In this document: one piece after another, positions 1-8,178 of the stretch
How positions within the stretch are numbered: the first letter of the stretch is position 1
Layout of the letters: the number at the start of each line of letters is the position of its first letter
From: Hymenobacter psoromatis
GTDB lineage: Bacteria > Bacteroidota > Bacteroidia > Cytophagales > Hymenobacteraceae
Assembly: GCA_001596155.1 (NCBI GenBank)
Contig: CP014771.1
Location: 2,976,001-3,040,000 of the forward strand
DNA: 64,000 nucleotides
Direction of reading: 5' to 3'
Made by a program: the position numbers and the translations under genes
Notes under the pieces: model-generated
The model's input: the letters and a program-made list of their open reading frames with translations, nothing else
Told to the model about the DNA's origin: nothing
Databases searched by the model: none

Positions 1-38
1 AACTTGCTCCTACATTAGGGGAATTGAAAAAGCCATCA

Positions 39-56
39 CCAGCCGGTTTTGGCTGG
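39..56. terminator. Possible terminator hairpin ahead of ureA
   Basis: A CCAGCC/GGCTGG stem (39-44 and 51-56) with a six-base loop is followed by a short CCTTT tract. It could end transcription of a gene lying before the window. The stem is short and the T-run weak. Confidence 0.3.
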
Positions 57-176
57 CCTTTCCGTGGAGCATGGTAACGGCCGCCGCGCTGCAACCCCGG
101 CCCGGTGGGAAGCGCCGAACTGCTGGCTACCTGTCACTTGCCCGTTTCTTCCGTTGCCCCTACCCCCCTTCTTTCT

Positions 177-479
177 ATGCACCTTACCCCACGAGAATCT
201 GAGAAGCTGCTGCTGTTTTTGGCCGGCGAGCTGGCCGAAAAGCGCAAGGCCAGGGGCCTGAAGCTGAACTACCCGGAGGCTATTGCCTTAATCAGCAGTC
301 GCTTGCAGGAAGCTGCCCGCGACGGCAAAACGGTGGCCGAGCTGATGCAGGACGGGGCCACTTTTCTCACGCGCGACGACGTGATGGAGGGCATTCCGGA
401 AATGATACAAGAGGTGCAGATTGAAGCCACCTTCCCCGACGGCACCAAGCTGGTAACCGTGCATCAGCCAATTCGCTAA
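177..479 (+). CDS. ureA: Urease subunit gamma
   Basis: This is the small structural subunit of the nickel urease, which hydrolyses urea to ammonia and carbamate in the cytoplasm. The 100-residue product beginning [14 protein letters not shown] has the usual length of a separate gamma subunit and ends with the typical [11 protein letters not shown] segment. An ATG at 105 is in frame upstream, but the 177 start matches the family N-terminus, so I chose it. A CCTACCCCCC tract lies about ten bases before the start. It is the first gene of ureA-ureB-ureC, with 18 bases to ureB. Confidence 0.95.
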   Translation: MHLTPRESEKLLLFLAGELAEKRKARGLKLNYPEAIALISSRLQEAARDGKTVAELMQDGATFLTRDDVMEGIPEMIQEVQIEATFPDGTKLVTVHQPIR

Positions 480-497
480 CCCTTAGCCCTTTGCGTT

Positions 498-884
498 ATG
501 ATTCCTGGAGAATATTTTGTGGCCCCCGGCGACATTGCCTGCAACGTGGGCCGGCGTGAGGTCACGCTTACGGCCACCAACACCGGCGACCGGCCCGTGC
601 AGATAGGCTCGCACTTCCACTTCTTTGAGGTGAACCGCGAGATGGATTTCGACCGCGCCCTGGCCTTTGGGATGCGCCTCAACATTGCCGCCGGCACGGC
701 CGTGCGCTTCGAGCCGGGCGAGGAAAAGGAAATCACTCTAGTGCAGTACGGCGGCGCGCAGCGCGTTTTCGGCTTCAATAACCTGGTGGATGGCGACATG
801 TCGTGGGAAGGCAGCCGCGAGGCCGGCCTCAAGCGGGCCAACGAGGAGAATTTCAAAAACACCCCTAATTCGCAAGCGTTATGA
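498..884 (+). CDS. ureB: Urease subunit beta
   Basis: Second structural urease subunit, 128 residues. It starts MIPGEYF and carries the conserved [11 protein letters not shown] segment near residues 40-50 and the GYGG-like [14 protein letters not shown] region near residue 90, all typical of UreB. Its last four bases overlap the first four of ureC (ATGA arrangement), so the two are probably translationally coupled. The C-terminal 20 residues (rich in Glu, Asn and Lys) extend slightly past the family core. Subunits are not fused, as in most bacteria other than Helicobacter. Confidence 0.95.
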   Translation: MIPGEYFVAPGDIACNVGRREVTLTATNTGDRPVQIGSHFHFFEVNREMDFDRALAFGMRLNIAAGTAVRFEPGEEKEITLVQYGGAQRVFGFNNLVDGDMSWEGSREAGLKRANEENFKNTPNSQAL

Positions 885-2602
885 GCCTGAAAATCAACCG
901 CGTAAAGTACGCGAATATGTTCGGCCCAACCGTGGGCGATAAGGTGCGCCTGGGCGACACCGAGCTTATCATCGAAATTGAGAAGGACTTCGGCACCTAC
1001 GGCGACGAGAACAAGTTTGGCGGCGGCAAAACCGTGCGCGATGGCATGGCGCAGTCGGCCACTGCCACCCGGCACGAGGGCGTGATGGACTTCGTGCTTA
1101 TCAACCTGATTATTATTGACCACTGGGGCATTGTGAAGGCCGATATTGGCATTAAGGACGGCCGGATTGTGGGCATTGGCAAGGCCGGCAACCCCGACAC
1201 GGCCGATGGCGTGTCGCCGAACATGATTATCGGGGCCTCGACGGAGGTGCATAACGGCGCGGGCCTGATTGCCACGGCCGGCGGCATCGACGCGCACATT
1301 CACTTTATTTCTCCCCAACAGATTGATTACGCGCTCTTTAGCGGCATCACGACGATGATTGGCGGCGGCACCGGCCCGGCCGATGGCACCAACGCCACCA
1401 CCGTGACGCCCGGCAAGTGGAACATCCAGAAAATGCTGGAAGCCGCCGAAGACTTTCCCATGAACCTGGGCTTTTTTGGCAAGGGCAACTGCGCCACCGA
1501 GGCCCCGCTGACGGAGCAGATTGAGGCCGGCGCGCTGGGCCTGAAGATTCACGAGGACTGGGGCTCGACCCCGGCCGTGATTGATGCCGCGCTACGCGTG
1601 GCCGATAAGCTCGACGTGCAGGTGGCCATTCACACCGATACACTCAACGAAGCGGGCTTCCTGGAAGACACCATCCGGGCCATCAACGGGCGCACCATCC
1701 ACACCTTCCACACGGAAGGCGCGGGCGGCGGCCACGCCCCGGACATCATTCGGGCCGCGTCGTTTCTGAACGTGCTGCCTTCTTCCACTAACCCTACCCG
1801 CCCCTACACCGTCAACACCATCGACGAGGCCCTGGATATGCTCATGGTGTGCCACCACCTGAGCAAGAATATCCCGGAGGACGTGTCCTTTGCCGACTCG
1901 CGCATTCGCGCCGAAACCATTGCCGCCGAAGGTATTTTGCAGGACATGGGCGTGTTCAGCATGATGAGTTCCGACTCGCAGGCGATGGGCCGGGTGGCCG
2001 AGGTGATTACCCGCACCTGGCAGACGGCCGACCACATGAAGAAGCAGCGCGGCCCCCTGCCCGAGGACAAGGACAGCGGCAACGACAACTTCCGGGTGAA
2101 GCGCTACGTGGCCAAGTACACGATAAACCCGGCCATTTCGCACGGCATTGCGCATCACGTAGGCTCGCTGAAAGTGGGCAAGCTGGCCGATATCGTGCTC
2201 TGGAAGCCGGCTATGTTCGGCGCGAAGCCCGAGATGATTATCAAGGGCGGAATGATTATCGCCAGTCAGATGGGCGACCCTGGCGCGTCCATCCCTACCC
2301 CCCAGCCGGTGATGTACCGCCACATGTTTGGCGCGCACGGCAAGGCGCGGCTGCGCACCTGCGCCACGTTCGTGTCGCAGATTTCCATCGACAAGGGCAT
2401 CGTGGCTGAGTATGGCCTGGAAAAAATGGTGCTGCCGGTGAGCAACTGCCGCAACATCTCCAAGCGCGACATGGTGCATAACGACAAAACGCCCGACATC
2501 CAGGTGAATCCCGAGAACTACGAGGTGCGCGTGGACGGCGAGCACATCACCGGCGAGCCGCTGACGGAGGTGGCCCTGGGCCAGCGCTACTTCCTGTTTT
2601 AA
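881..2602 (+). CDS. ureC: Urease subunit alpha (catalytic)
   Basis: Catalytic subunit with the dinickel centre, 573 residues, normal for UreC. Visible active-site features are the nickel ligands in [12 protein letters not shown], the Lys that is carbamylated in [12 protein letters not shown], the His ligands in AIHTDTLNE and [12 protein letters not shown], the mobile-flap Cys in MVCHHLS, and the Asp in [10 protein letters not shown]. No key residue is missing, so the enzyme should be active if the maturation proteins supply nickel. It overlaps ureB by four bases. A long hairpin repeat separates it from ureE. Confidence 0.97.
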   Translation: MSLKINRVKYANMFGPTVGDKVRLGDTELIIEIEKDFGTYGDENKFGGGKTVRDGMAQSATATRHEGVMDFVLINLIIIDHWGIVKADIGIKDGRIVGIGKAGNPDTADGVSPNMIIGASTEVHNGAGLIATAGGIDAHIHFISPQQIDYALFSGITTMIGGGTGPADGTNATTVTPGKWNIQKMLEAAEDFPMNLGFFGKGNCATEAPLTEQIEAGALGLKIHEDWGSTPAVIDAALRVADKLDVQVAIHTDTLNEAGFLEDTIRAINGRTIHTFHTEGAGGGHAPDIIRAASFLNVLPSSTNPTRPYTVNTIDEALDMLMVCHHLSKNIPEDVSFADSRIRAETIAAEGILQDMGVFSMMSSDSQAMGRVAEVITRTWQTADHMKKQRGPLPEDKDSGNDNFRVKRYVAKYTINPAISHGIAHHVGSLKVGKLADIVLWKPAMFGAKPEMIIKGGMIIASQMGDPGASIPTPQPVMYRHMFGAHGKARLRTCATFVSQISIDKGIVAEYGLEKMVLPVSNCRNISKRDMVHNDKTPDIQVNPENYEVRVDGEHITGEPLTEVALGQRYFLF

Positions 2603-2654
2603 AGTATACGCCCTCGGAACTACTTAAAGAAGCTGTTTAAAAAGTTGTCAGACA

Positions 2655-2744
2655 GTCATGCTGAGCTTGTCGAAGCATCTCTGCCACGCCGTTCGCGCGT
2701 CGTTCAACGAAGCGGCAGAAACGCTTCGACAAGCTCAGCATGAC
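2655..2744. repeat. Palindromic repeat, GTCATGCTGAGC type
   Basis: Perfect 22-base inverted arms (2655-2676 and 2723-2744) beginning GTCATGCTGAGC surround a loop that includes a short CTGCC/GGCAG pairing and GTTCAACGA. It lies between ureC and ureE inside the presumed operon. The arms resemble the repeats at 29799 and 31058, but base changes are paired between the arms. No transposase is present, so it looks like a non-autonomous REP-like element. Confidence 0.85.
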
Positions 2745-2826
2745 GTTCTATTTAGTATGTTTAATTGCTTTCAAAACTGCTCCAGGGCCGGGCGCAGGAA
2801 TTGAGGCCGCTACTTAACAGTCTCAC

Positions 2827-3348
2827 ATGATGATAATTACCGAAGTACTGGGCAACGTGGCGACTACCCCCCTGAACGGGCGGCAGTGCGACCCGCTGTC
2901 CCTCGAATGGTTTGAGCCCACCAAGCGCATTCTGCGTAAGCACTCGGCCGGCGGGCGCGAAATGGCCATCCGGCTGGTGCGTGAGGGCCAGCGCCTGCAC
3001 GAGGGCGACATCGTGTGGCAGGACGAGTACACGGCCGTGGTGGTGGATATTCTGCCGGCCGAGGCCATCGTGGTCACGCCCACTTCGCTGCTGCAAATGG
3101 GCACCATCTGCTACGAAATCGGCAACAAGCACCTGACCCTGTTCATCCAGGACGACCAGGTGCTGGTGCCCTACGAAGCGCCCCTGTTCCGGTTGCTGGA
3201 AGCCACCGGCTACCAGCCCCGGCGCGAAACCCGCCAGCTGCTCCACATGCTGAAAGCCAACGTAGAGCCCCACGGCCACGGCGGCGGCTCGTCGTCGGGC
3301 GGCGAGAGCCTGTTTACCAAAATCCTCAATCTGACCACTAAACCCTGA
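2827..3348 (+). CDS. ureE: Urease accessory protein UreE (nickel metallochaperone)
   Basis: Delivers nickel to the urease activation complex. The 173-residue product begins MMIITEVLGNVATTPLNG and has the two UreE domains: an N-terminal peptide-binding part (about 1-75) and a C-terminal ferredoxin-like metal-binding part including ICYEIGNKHLTLFI (about 97-110). The C-terminal tail contains HGHGGG but lacks the long His-rich stretch of Klebsiella UreE, so it probably binds fewer nickel ions. It is six bases before ureF. Identification rests on sequence pattern and position. Confidence 0.9.
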   Translation: MMIITEVLGNVATTPLNGRQCDPLSLEWFEPTKRILRKHSAGGREMAIRLVREGQRLHEGDIVWQDEYTAVVVDILPAEAIVVTPTSLLQMGTICYEIGNKHLTLFIQDDQVLVPYEAPLFRLLEATGYQPRRETRQLLHMLKANVEPHGHGGGSSSGGESLFTKILNLTTKP

Positions 3349-3353
3349 GCCGG

Positions 3354-4043
3354 ATGGCTGCCGCTTATCTGCTGGGGCTGCTCCAGCTGGCCGACCCCAT
3401 GCTGCCCATCGGGAGCTACGCCCACTCCAACGGGCTGGAAACCTACGTGCAGCAGGGTTTGGTGCATGATGCCCACTCGGCCGCCGATTTCGTGCAGCGG
3501 ATGCTGGCCGCCAACCTGCTCTATAACGATGCCTCCTACGTGCGGCTGGCCTACCACGCCGCGACCGACGAGGCCCTACCCCCCCTGCTGGCCCTGGACG
3601 AGGAATGCACGGCTCTGAAAGGCCCCCGCGAAATCCGGGAAGCCAGCGAGAAGCTGGGGCTGCGGCTGCTAAAAATATTCCGCCCGCTCACGGATTTCCC
3701 GCTGGCCACGGCCTACACTGCGGCCATTCAGGGGGGTAGGGCGCGGGGGCATTACTGCCTGGCGTTTGGGCTGCTGGCGCAGCAGCTGGCCATTCCGCTG
3801 CCCGAAGCCCTCACGGCGTTCTACTACAACGCCGCCGCCGGCCTGGTTACCAATGCCGTGAAGCTGGTGCCGCTGGGCCAGCAGGACGGCCAGACCATCC
3901 TCTTCGGCCTGCATGAGCGGCTGGCCGAGCTGGTGCGCCAGACCCTGACCCTGGACCGGGCGCTGGTGGGCATTTGTAACATCGGTTTCGATATCCGCTG
4001 CATGGAGCACGAGCGGCTGTATTCGCGGTTGTATATGTCTTAA
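3354..4043 (+). CDS. ureF: Urease accessory protein UreF
   Basis: Component of the UreD-UreF-UreG activation complex, acting on UreG GTPase and nickel transfer. The 229-residue all-helical product begins MAAAYLLGLLQLADPMLPIGSYAHSNGLE, and the LADPMLPIGSYAHSNG segment is diagnostic of UreF. Length fits the family. The gene follows ureE by five bases. Two copies of the CTACCCCC/GGGGGTAG motif lie inside it, one in each orientation (3576 and 3732). A large compound hairpin follows the stop. Confidence 0.92.
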   Translation: MAAAYLLGLLQLADPMLPIGSYAHSNGLETYVQQGLVHDAHSAADFVQRMLAANLLYNDASYVRLAYHAATDEALPPLLALDEECTALKGPREIREASEKLGLRLLKIFRPLTDFPLATAYTAAIQGGRARGHYCLAFGLLAQQLAIPLPEALTAFYYNAAAGLVTNAVKLVPLGQQDGQTILFGLHERLAELVRQTLTLDRALVGICNIGFDIRCMEHERLYSRLYMS

Positions 4044-4055
4044 GTGGTCTGGCCT

Positions 4056-4230
4056 CGTTCAACGGCGCGCCTCACCCCCCGGCCCCCTCTCCGAAAAGGA
4101 GAGGGGGAGCCTGATGATTGAGTTAAGAGTTAAAAATATAATATTTATTTATTAAATCTTAACTGCGCAAAGCCGGTGTCCCCTCTCCTTTTCGGAGAGG
4201 GGGTCAGGGGGTGAGGCGCGCCGTTGAACG
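4056..4230. repeat. Compound palindromic repeat between ureF and ureG
   Basis: Two 52-base arms (4056-4107 and 4179-4230), starting GTTCAACGGCGCGCCTCACC, are inverted relative to each other with a few mismatches. Each arm ends in its own small hairpin (CCCTCTCC, GAAAA-type loop, GGAGAGGG). The 71 bases between the arms are strikingly AT-rich. It interrupts the urease operon, so ureG-ureD may depend on readthrough or their own promoter. Confidence 0.85.
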
Positions 4231-4282
4231 AAACCAAAAGCCAGTTTCCACTACTTTTTCCATTCCCAAATTCCTTCGTCCA

Positions 4283-4921
4283 ATGAGTGACCGCACATAT
4301 ATTAAAGTAGGGGTAGCCGGCCCGGTAGGAGCGGGCAAAACCGCCCTGATTGAGCGCCTGTCGCGCCGAATGCTGCATGATTACAGCTTGGCCGTCATCA
4401 CTAATGACATCTACACCAAAGAGGACGCGGAGTTTCTGGCCCAGAACAGCGCCCTGTCGCCGGAGCGCATCATTGGGGTCGAAACGGGCGGCTGCCCGCA
4501 CACGGCCATCCGCGAAGATGCCAGCATGAACCTGGAAGCCGTGGACGAGATGGTGCGCCGCTTCCCGCAGGTGGATATCGTGTTTATCGAGAGTGGCGGC
4601 GATAACCTCTCCGCCACGTTCAGCCCCGAGCTGGCCGACGTGACCATTTTCGTGATTGACGTGGCCGAAGGCGAGAAAATCCCGCGCAAAGGCGGCCCCG
4701 GCATCACGCGGTCCGACCTGCTCATTATCAATAAGATAGACCTGGCTCCCTACGTGGGCGCGAGCCTGGAGGTGATGGAGCGCGATGCACGCCGGATGCG
4801 CAACGGCAAGCCCTTCGTGTTCACCAATCTGATGACGCTGGAAGGGTTGGATTCCGTCATTGAGTGGATTCGCAAATATGCCCTGCTGGAGGACGTGGCC
4901 GAGCCGGCTTTGGTGCGGTAA
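4283..4921 (+). CDS. ureG: Urease accessory protein UreG (GTPase)
   Basis: SIMIBI-class GTPase that powers nickel insertion into urease. The 212-residue product starting [10 protein letters not shown] has the P-loop GPVGAGKT (about residues 12-19), the Cys-Pro-His metal site in [32 protein letters not shown], and the NKID guanine-specificity motif. Upstream in-frame ATGs exist from 4211, but those codons lie in the hairpin repeat, and the chosen start matches the family. UreD follows after 12 bases. Confidence 0.95.
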   Translation: MSDRTYIKVGVAGPVGAGKTALIERLSRRMLHDYSLAVITNDIYTKEDAEFLAQNSALSPERIIGVETGGCPHTAIREDASMNLEAVDEMVRRFPQVDIVFIESGGDNLSATFSPELADVTIFVIDVAEGEKIPRKGGPGITRSDLLIINKIDLAPYVGASLEVMERDARRMRNGKPFVFTNLMTLEGLDSVIEWIRKYALLEDVAEPALVR

Positions 4922-4933
4922 GTAACCAAGCGA

Positions 4934-5752
4934 ATGATTAATAAACTGAATTTAACTACGGCCTGCCGGGCCGGCATCACCTACCTGAAGGATGCTTACT
5001 GCACCTCGCCCTTCAAGCTGTTGCCGGTGGGTGAGGACCGCCACGACCCGTGGCTGCGCCTGATGCTGATGAGCTCGTCGCCGGGCATCCTCGACGGCGA
5101 CCAATACGAGCTGACCCTGAACCTGACCGCCAACACCCGCCTGCACTTGCAGACCCAAGCCTACCAGCGCCTGTTTCACATGAAGCAGGGTGCCAGCCAG
5201 CACCTGGAAGTGCATATGGCACCGGGCAGCCACTTTTACTACATCCCGCACCCGTCGGTGCCGCACGAGAATTCCATCTTCCGGGGCCACAACGTGCTGC
5301 ACCTGGCGGCCGACAGCAGCCTGGTGTGGGGCGAAATCGTGACCTGCGGCCGCAAGCACTCGGGCGAAGTGTTCAAATTCACGCACTTCCAGAATCTGAC
5401 GGAGGTGTACCGCGCCGGCCGGCTGGTGTTCAAAGACCACCTGCTGCTGCGGCCCGATGACGCGGCGATGGCGGCCCTGGGCCAGTTTGAAGGCTTCACG
5501 CACCAGGCCACGCTGTTTTGCCTCGGCGAGCAGCCCGCTACCCCCGCCCTGGCCGACCAGGTACACGAGCTGCTGAGCCAGGAAAAAAAGCTGGCCTTCG
5601 GCGTCAGCCTCACCGCCCACCACGGCCTGCTGGTGCGCCTGCTGGGCCACGGCGGCGAACAGCTGTTGCGCTGCCTGAACCAGGTGGGCAATCTGGTGCA
5701 GGCGCGACTGGCCGCGCCCGTGCCCGCCGCCTCGCTACCCGTCCTAATATAA
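4934..5752 (+). CDS. ureD: Urease accessory protein UreD
   Basis: Scaffold protein of the urease activation complex (called UreH in some species). The 272-residue product contains the family pattern LYRLFHMK-like segment (AYQRLFHMKQGASQHLEVHM), then YIPHPSVPHENS and the GEIVTCGRKHSGE region around residue 135-147. It is at the end of ureE-F-G-D order and six bases before the nickel permease gene. The annotation rests on family pattern and context; no residue appears to be missing. Confidence 0.88.
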   Translation: MINKLNLTTACRAGITYLKDAYCTSPFKLLPVGEDRHDPWLRLMLMSSSPGILDGDQYELTLNLTANTRLHLQTQAYQRLFHMKQGASQHLEVHMAPGSHFYYIPHPSVPHENSIFRGHNVLHLAADSSLVWGEIVTCGRKHSGEVFKFTHFQNLTEVYRAGRLVFKDHLLLRPDDAAMAALGQFEGFTHQATLFCLGEQPATPALADQVHELLSQEKKLAFGVSLTAHHGLLVRLLGHGGEQLLRCLNQVGNLVQARLAAPVPAASLPVLI

Positions 5753-5758
5753 CCCTCT

Positions 5759-6460
5759 ATGAGCAAGGAAATTGCGATGCTCGTAGTGGTGGCCATCACG
5801 GTGAGCTGCCTGCACACGTTCACGGGTCCCGACCACTACGTGCCCTTCATCGCCTTGTCGCGCACGCGGCACTGGTCGGCGCTCAAAACCGTGTTCGTTA
5901 CCATCGTGTGCGGCATCGGGCACGTGGGCAGTTCGGTCCTGCTCGGGATGCTGGGGGTAGGGCTGGGCTGGTCGCTGTCGAAAATCGGCGGCCTGGAAGC
6001 GGTACGGGGCGGGGCCGCGGGCTGGGCCATGCTGATTTTCGGCCTGGCCTACACCGCGTGGGGCCTGCGGCAGGCGCAGCTCAACAACCCGCACAAGCAC
6101 TTCGATGCCTACGACGACGGCTCGGTGTATGTATTTGAGCACAAGTACGGTGACGTAGTGCTGCCGCAGGACCGCCGCAAGGTAACGCCCTGGGTGCTGT
6201 TCGTCATCTTCCTGCTCGGCCCCTGCGAGCCGCTGATTCCCATGCTCACCTTCCCGGCTGCCAAAGGCTCCACGGCCGGCGTCGTCATCCTGGTGTCGGT
6301 GTTCACCTTTTTCACCCTGGTCACGATGGTCGTCATGGTGATGCTGGGGTATTACGGCTACGCTTTCTTGAAAACTGACAAGCTGGAGCGCTACGTCCAC
6401 GCCCTGGGGGGCGGCACGATTTTAATCTGCGGAATAGGCATGGTCTTTCTGCAATGGTAG
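5759..6460 (+). CDS. UreH/NicO-type nickel permease
   Basis: A 233-residue membrane protein with about six hydrophobic helices, placed directly after ureD. Near the N-terminus it has LHTFTGPDHYVPFIALSR, the His-x4-Pro-Asp-His pattern of the UreH and NiCoT-like nickel permeases, and LLGPCEPLIPML near residues 154-165. A hydrophilic stretch containing HKHFDAYDD (about 108-116) lies between helices 3 and 4. The likely job is nickel import for urease. The family also has cobalt and TauE-like members, so substrate is inferred from context. Confidence 0.75.
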   Translation: MSKEIAMLVVVAITVSCLHTFTGPDHYVPFIALSRTRHWSALKTVFVTIVCGIGHVGSSVLLGMLGVGLGWSLSKIGGLEAVRGGAAGWAMLIFGLAYTAWGLRQAQLNNPHKHFDAYDDGSVYVFEHKYGDVVLPQDRRKVTPWVLFVIFLLGPCEPLIPMLTFPAAKGSTAGVVILVSVFTFFTLVTMVVMVMLGYYGYAFLKTDKLERYVHALGGGTILICGIGMVFLQW

Positions 6461-6481
6461 GCACCTCAAACAACCCCTTTC

Positions 6482-7357
6482 ATGGAAACTAAATCAGAGA
6501 ACTTCCTGATTGCCAACCTCATCGGCATGGGGTAGGCTATGCTTCAGGAAAACAAGTGGACGGGCCTGCTCTTCCTGATAGGCATCTGGTACGGCGACCC
6601 GATAATGGGAGTCGCCGTTACGCTGAGCGTGGTCGTCGGCACGGCCACCGCTTTGCTTTTGAAATACGATAAAGCCGAGATTTACAGCGGCTTATATGGT
6701 TTCAACGCGGCACTGGTGGGGGCGGCGCTCAACTTTTATTCCGGGACGAGCGCGCTGATATGGGTGTTTATCGTCGTGGCTTCGGCCTTGTCAACAGTGT
6801 TGATGCACGTATTCCTGCGCCGGGGCCTGCCAGCCTAAACCTTCCCTTCTATTGTGCTGACGTGGATAGTCATTTACCTGCTGCTGCACGTGTGTGGTGT
6901 GCCTTACGTCGTGCATCCGGCCATGCACGAAGACTATAGCGATGCCACGTCTATGACGAGCCACGGCTTTGGCGAGGTCATTTTTCAGGGCGGAGGGATT
7001 ACGGGCCTGATTTTCTTTATTGCCATTTTCATCAACTCGCCCATCTGCGCGCTCTATGGTCTAGTGGGGGCTATGGTGGGGGCTTCCGCCTTGCACTTCA
7101 TCAACGAGCCGCAGGCTGAAATCAACTTCGGTCTGTTCAGCTTCAATGGCGTGCTGTGCGCCATCGCCTTTGCCGGCCCCAAGCCTCGCGACGGCCTTTT
7201 CGTGCTGCTGGCTTCGACCCTGGCGATGGGCATCAACGCGCTGATGGTGAGGTGGAGCGTCATTTCCCTGACCTTTCCGTTCGTGCTGGCCTCCTGGCTC
7301 ACGCTGGTGGTGCGGCGGCTGGTGCCGCCCCGGCGGCAGCCCGTAGTCAGCAGCTAG
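6482..7357 (+). pseudogene. Urea transporter (UT family) with two in-frame stops
   Basis: One continuous frame of 292 codons encodes a urea channel-like protein, interrupted by TAG at 6533-6535 (codon 18) and TAA at 6836-6838 (codon 119). Both halves of the internal UT repeat are visible, marked by TFPSIVLTW after the second stop and LTFPFVLASW near the end. Family members have Gln (CAG) where the TAG is (GMGQ-MLQENKW) and typically Leu where the TAA is (LPALTFP), so single-base changes explain both. No frameshift is present. It sits just after the urease and nickel genes, so it was the urea uptake system. Recent inactivation, readthrough or sequencing errors are the options; the two downstream open frames start with ATG (6539) and GTG (6854). 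Confidence 0.85.
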
Positions 7358-7494
7358 GGAAGCTTCCGAGTGGGCGCGCTCAGCCAAAGTCAGAACGATA
7401 AAATGCAGTGCGAAAAGCAGCGGGGCTTACGCAGGGTTTCGCGTATCGTACGCAAATACTAAGCAGGTCTGAGGTCTGGCAATCCCTACCCCCC

Positions 7495-7704
7495 CTACGC
7501 GGCCTGAATGTGGAAGCCGGCCTCCTCAACGGCGTGCACTACCTGGGCAGCGGTGAGCTTTTCGGAATTGATGGTTAGAATCTTATCGGGGTTGGCCGTA
7601 TCAACCTGCCAGTTGCCGGCACCGGCCTCGCGGTTGAGAGTAGGCGTCACGGCCTTGATGCAGCCGCCGCAGTTGATGTTGGTCTTAAATTTCAGGGTTT
7701 GCAT
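7495..7704 (-). CDS. Small heavy-metal-associated (HMA) protein, CopZ-like
   Basis: A 69-residue protein made of a single HMA fold. It starts MQTLKFKTNINCGGC; the Cys-Gly-Gly-Cys pair at about residues 12-15 matches the metal-binding CxxC of copper chaperones. Such proteins carry Cu(I) to CopA-type ATPases. The copA gene lies 475 bases away on the other strand, which supports a copper role, though the CGGC variant is also found in other HMA proteins. Confidence 0.8.
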   Translation of the reverse strand: MQTLKFKTNINCGGCIKAVTPTLNREAGAGNWQVDTANPDKILTINSEKLTAAQVVHAVEEAGFHIQAA

Positions 7705-8178
7705 GACGAATGGAGTTAGCAGCCACCAGCAAGTAGTGGCTTGTTGACAAGGAAGCTACGTGCGCAGTAGCGCGGACTTTCCAATTCGGGCGCGGGCAAA
7801 GCGAACAGGCGGCACCGAACGGCGCGCCCGCCCGGCGATGCTCACTTTGCCCGCGCCCGAACTGGAAAGTCCGCGCTATTTCCTATACCGCTTTAACGTA
7901 AGCCAGCGGCGACGGGTGCCCGCCAGGAGGCATAAGATTGCGCCGGAATTATATAACATTCGGGAGTGGGCCCTACCCCTTGCTTGCCCGCCAGCGCTCT
8001 TTTTTCACCAAGAGTTTCATCCCACACCTGTGGTACCCACCAAGTAGGTTACCCGCGACGATGTTGCCCGAATTCTGTACGCGACAGGACTAATTGAATG
8101 CCGCTATTTTCGCACGCGCATCGTCCCTTTGCGGTTAAGTAAACAGAACTTCTGCCGGCCACCGCGCCGCCCCGCAAT
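7705..8178. other. Intergenic region between CopZ-like gene and copA
   Basis: The 474 bases contain the hairpin repeat at 7769-7877 and no convincing gene. An open frame at 7760-8047 runs across that hairpin and has an Arg-rich composition typical of chance translation. A TATTTTCG octamer around 8112 is a weak match to the TAnnTTTG promoter element for copA. Confidence 0.6.
7769..7877. repeat. Palindromic repeat, AGCGCGGACTTTCC type
   Basis: Arms of 33 bases (7769-7801 and 7845-7877) are inverted with one mismatch around a 43-base GC-rich loop. Part of the same terminal sequence (AAAGTCCGCGCTA) occurs at about 44524 before the MFS gene, so it is a dispersed family. Confidence 0.8.

Noticed and set aside
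6539..6838. The two urea-transporter fragments as separate functional genes
   Set aside because: They are in the same frame, each is half of an internally repeated channel, and family length matches the joined product.
7760..8047. 95-residue open frame between the HMA gene and copA
   Set aside because: It translates the hairpin repeat at 7769-7877, is Arg-rich and resembles no family; treated as chance.
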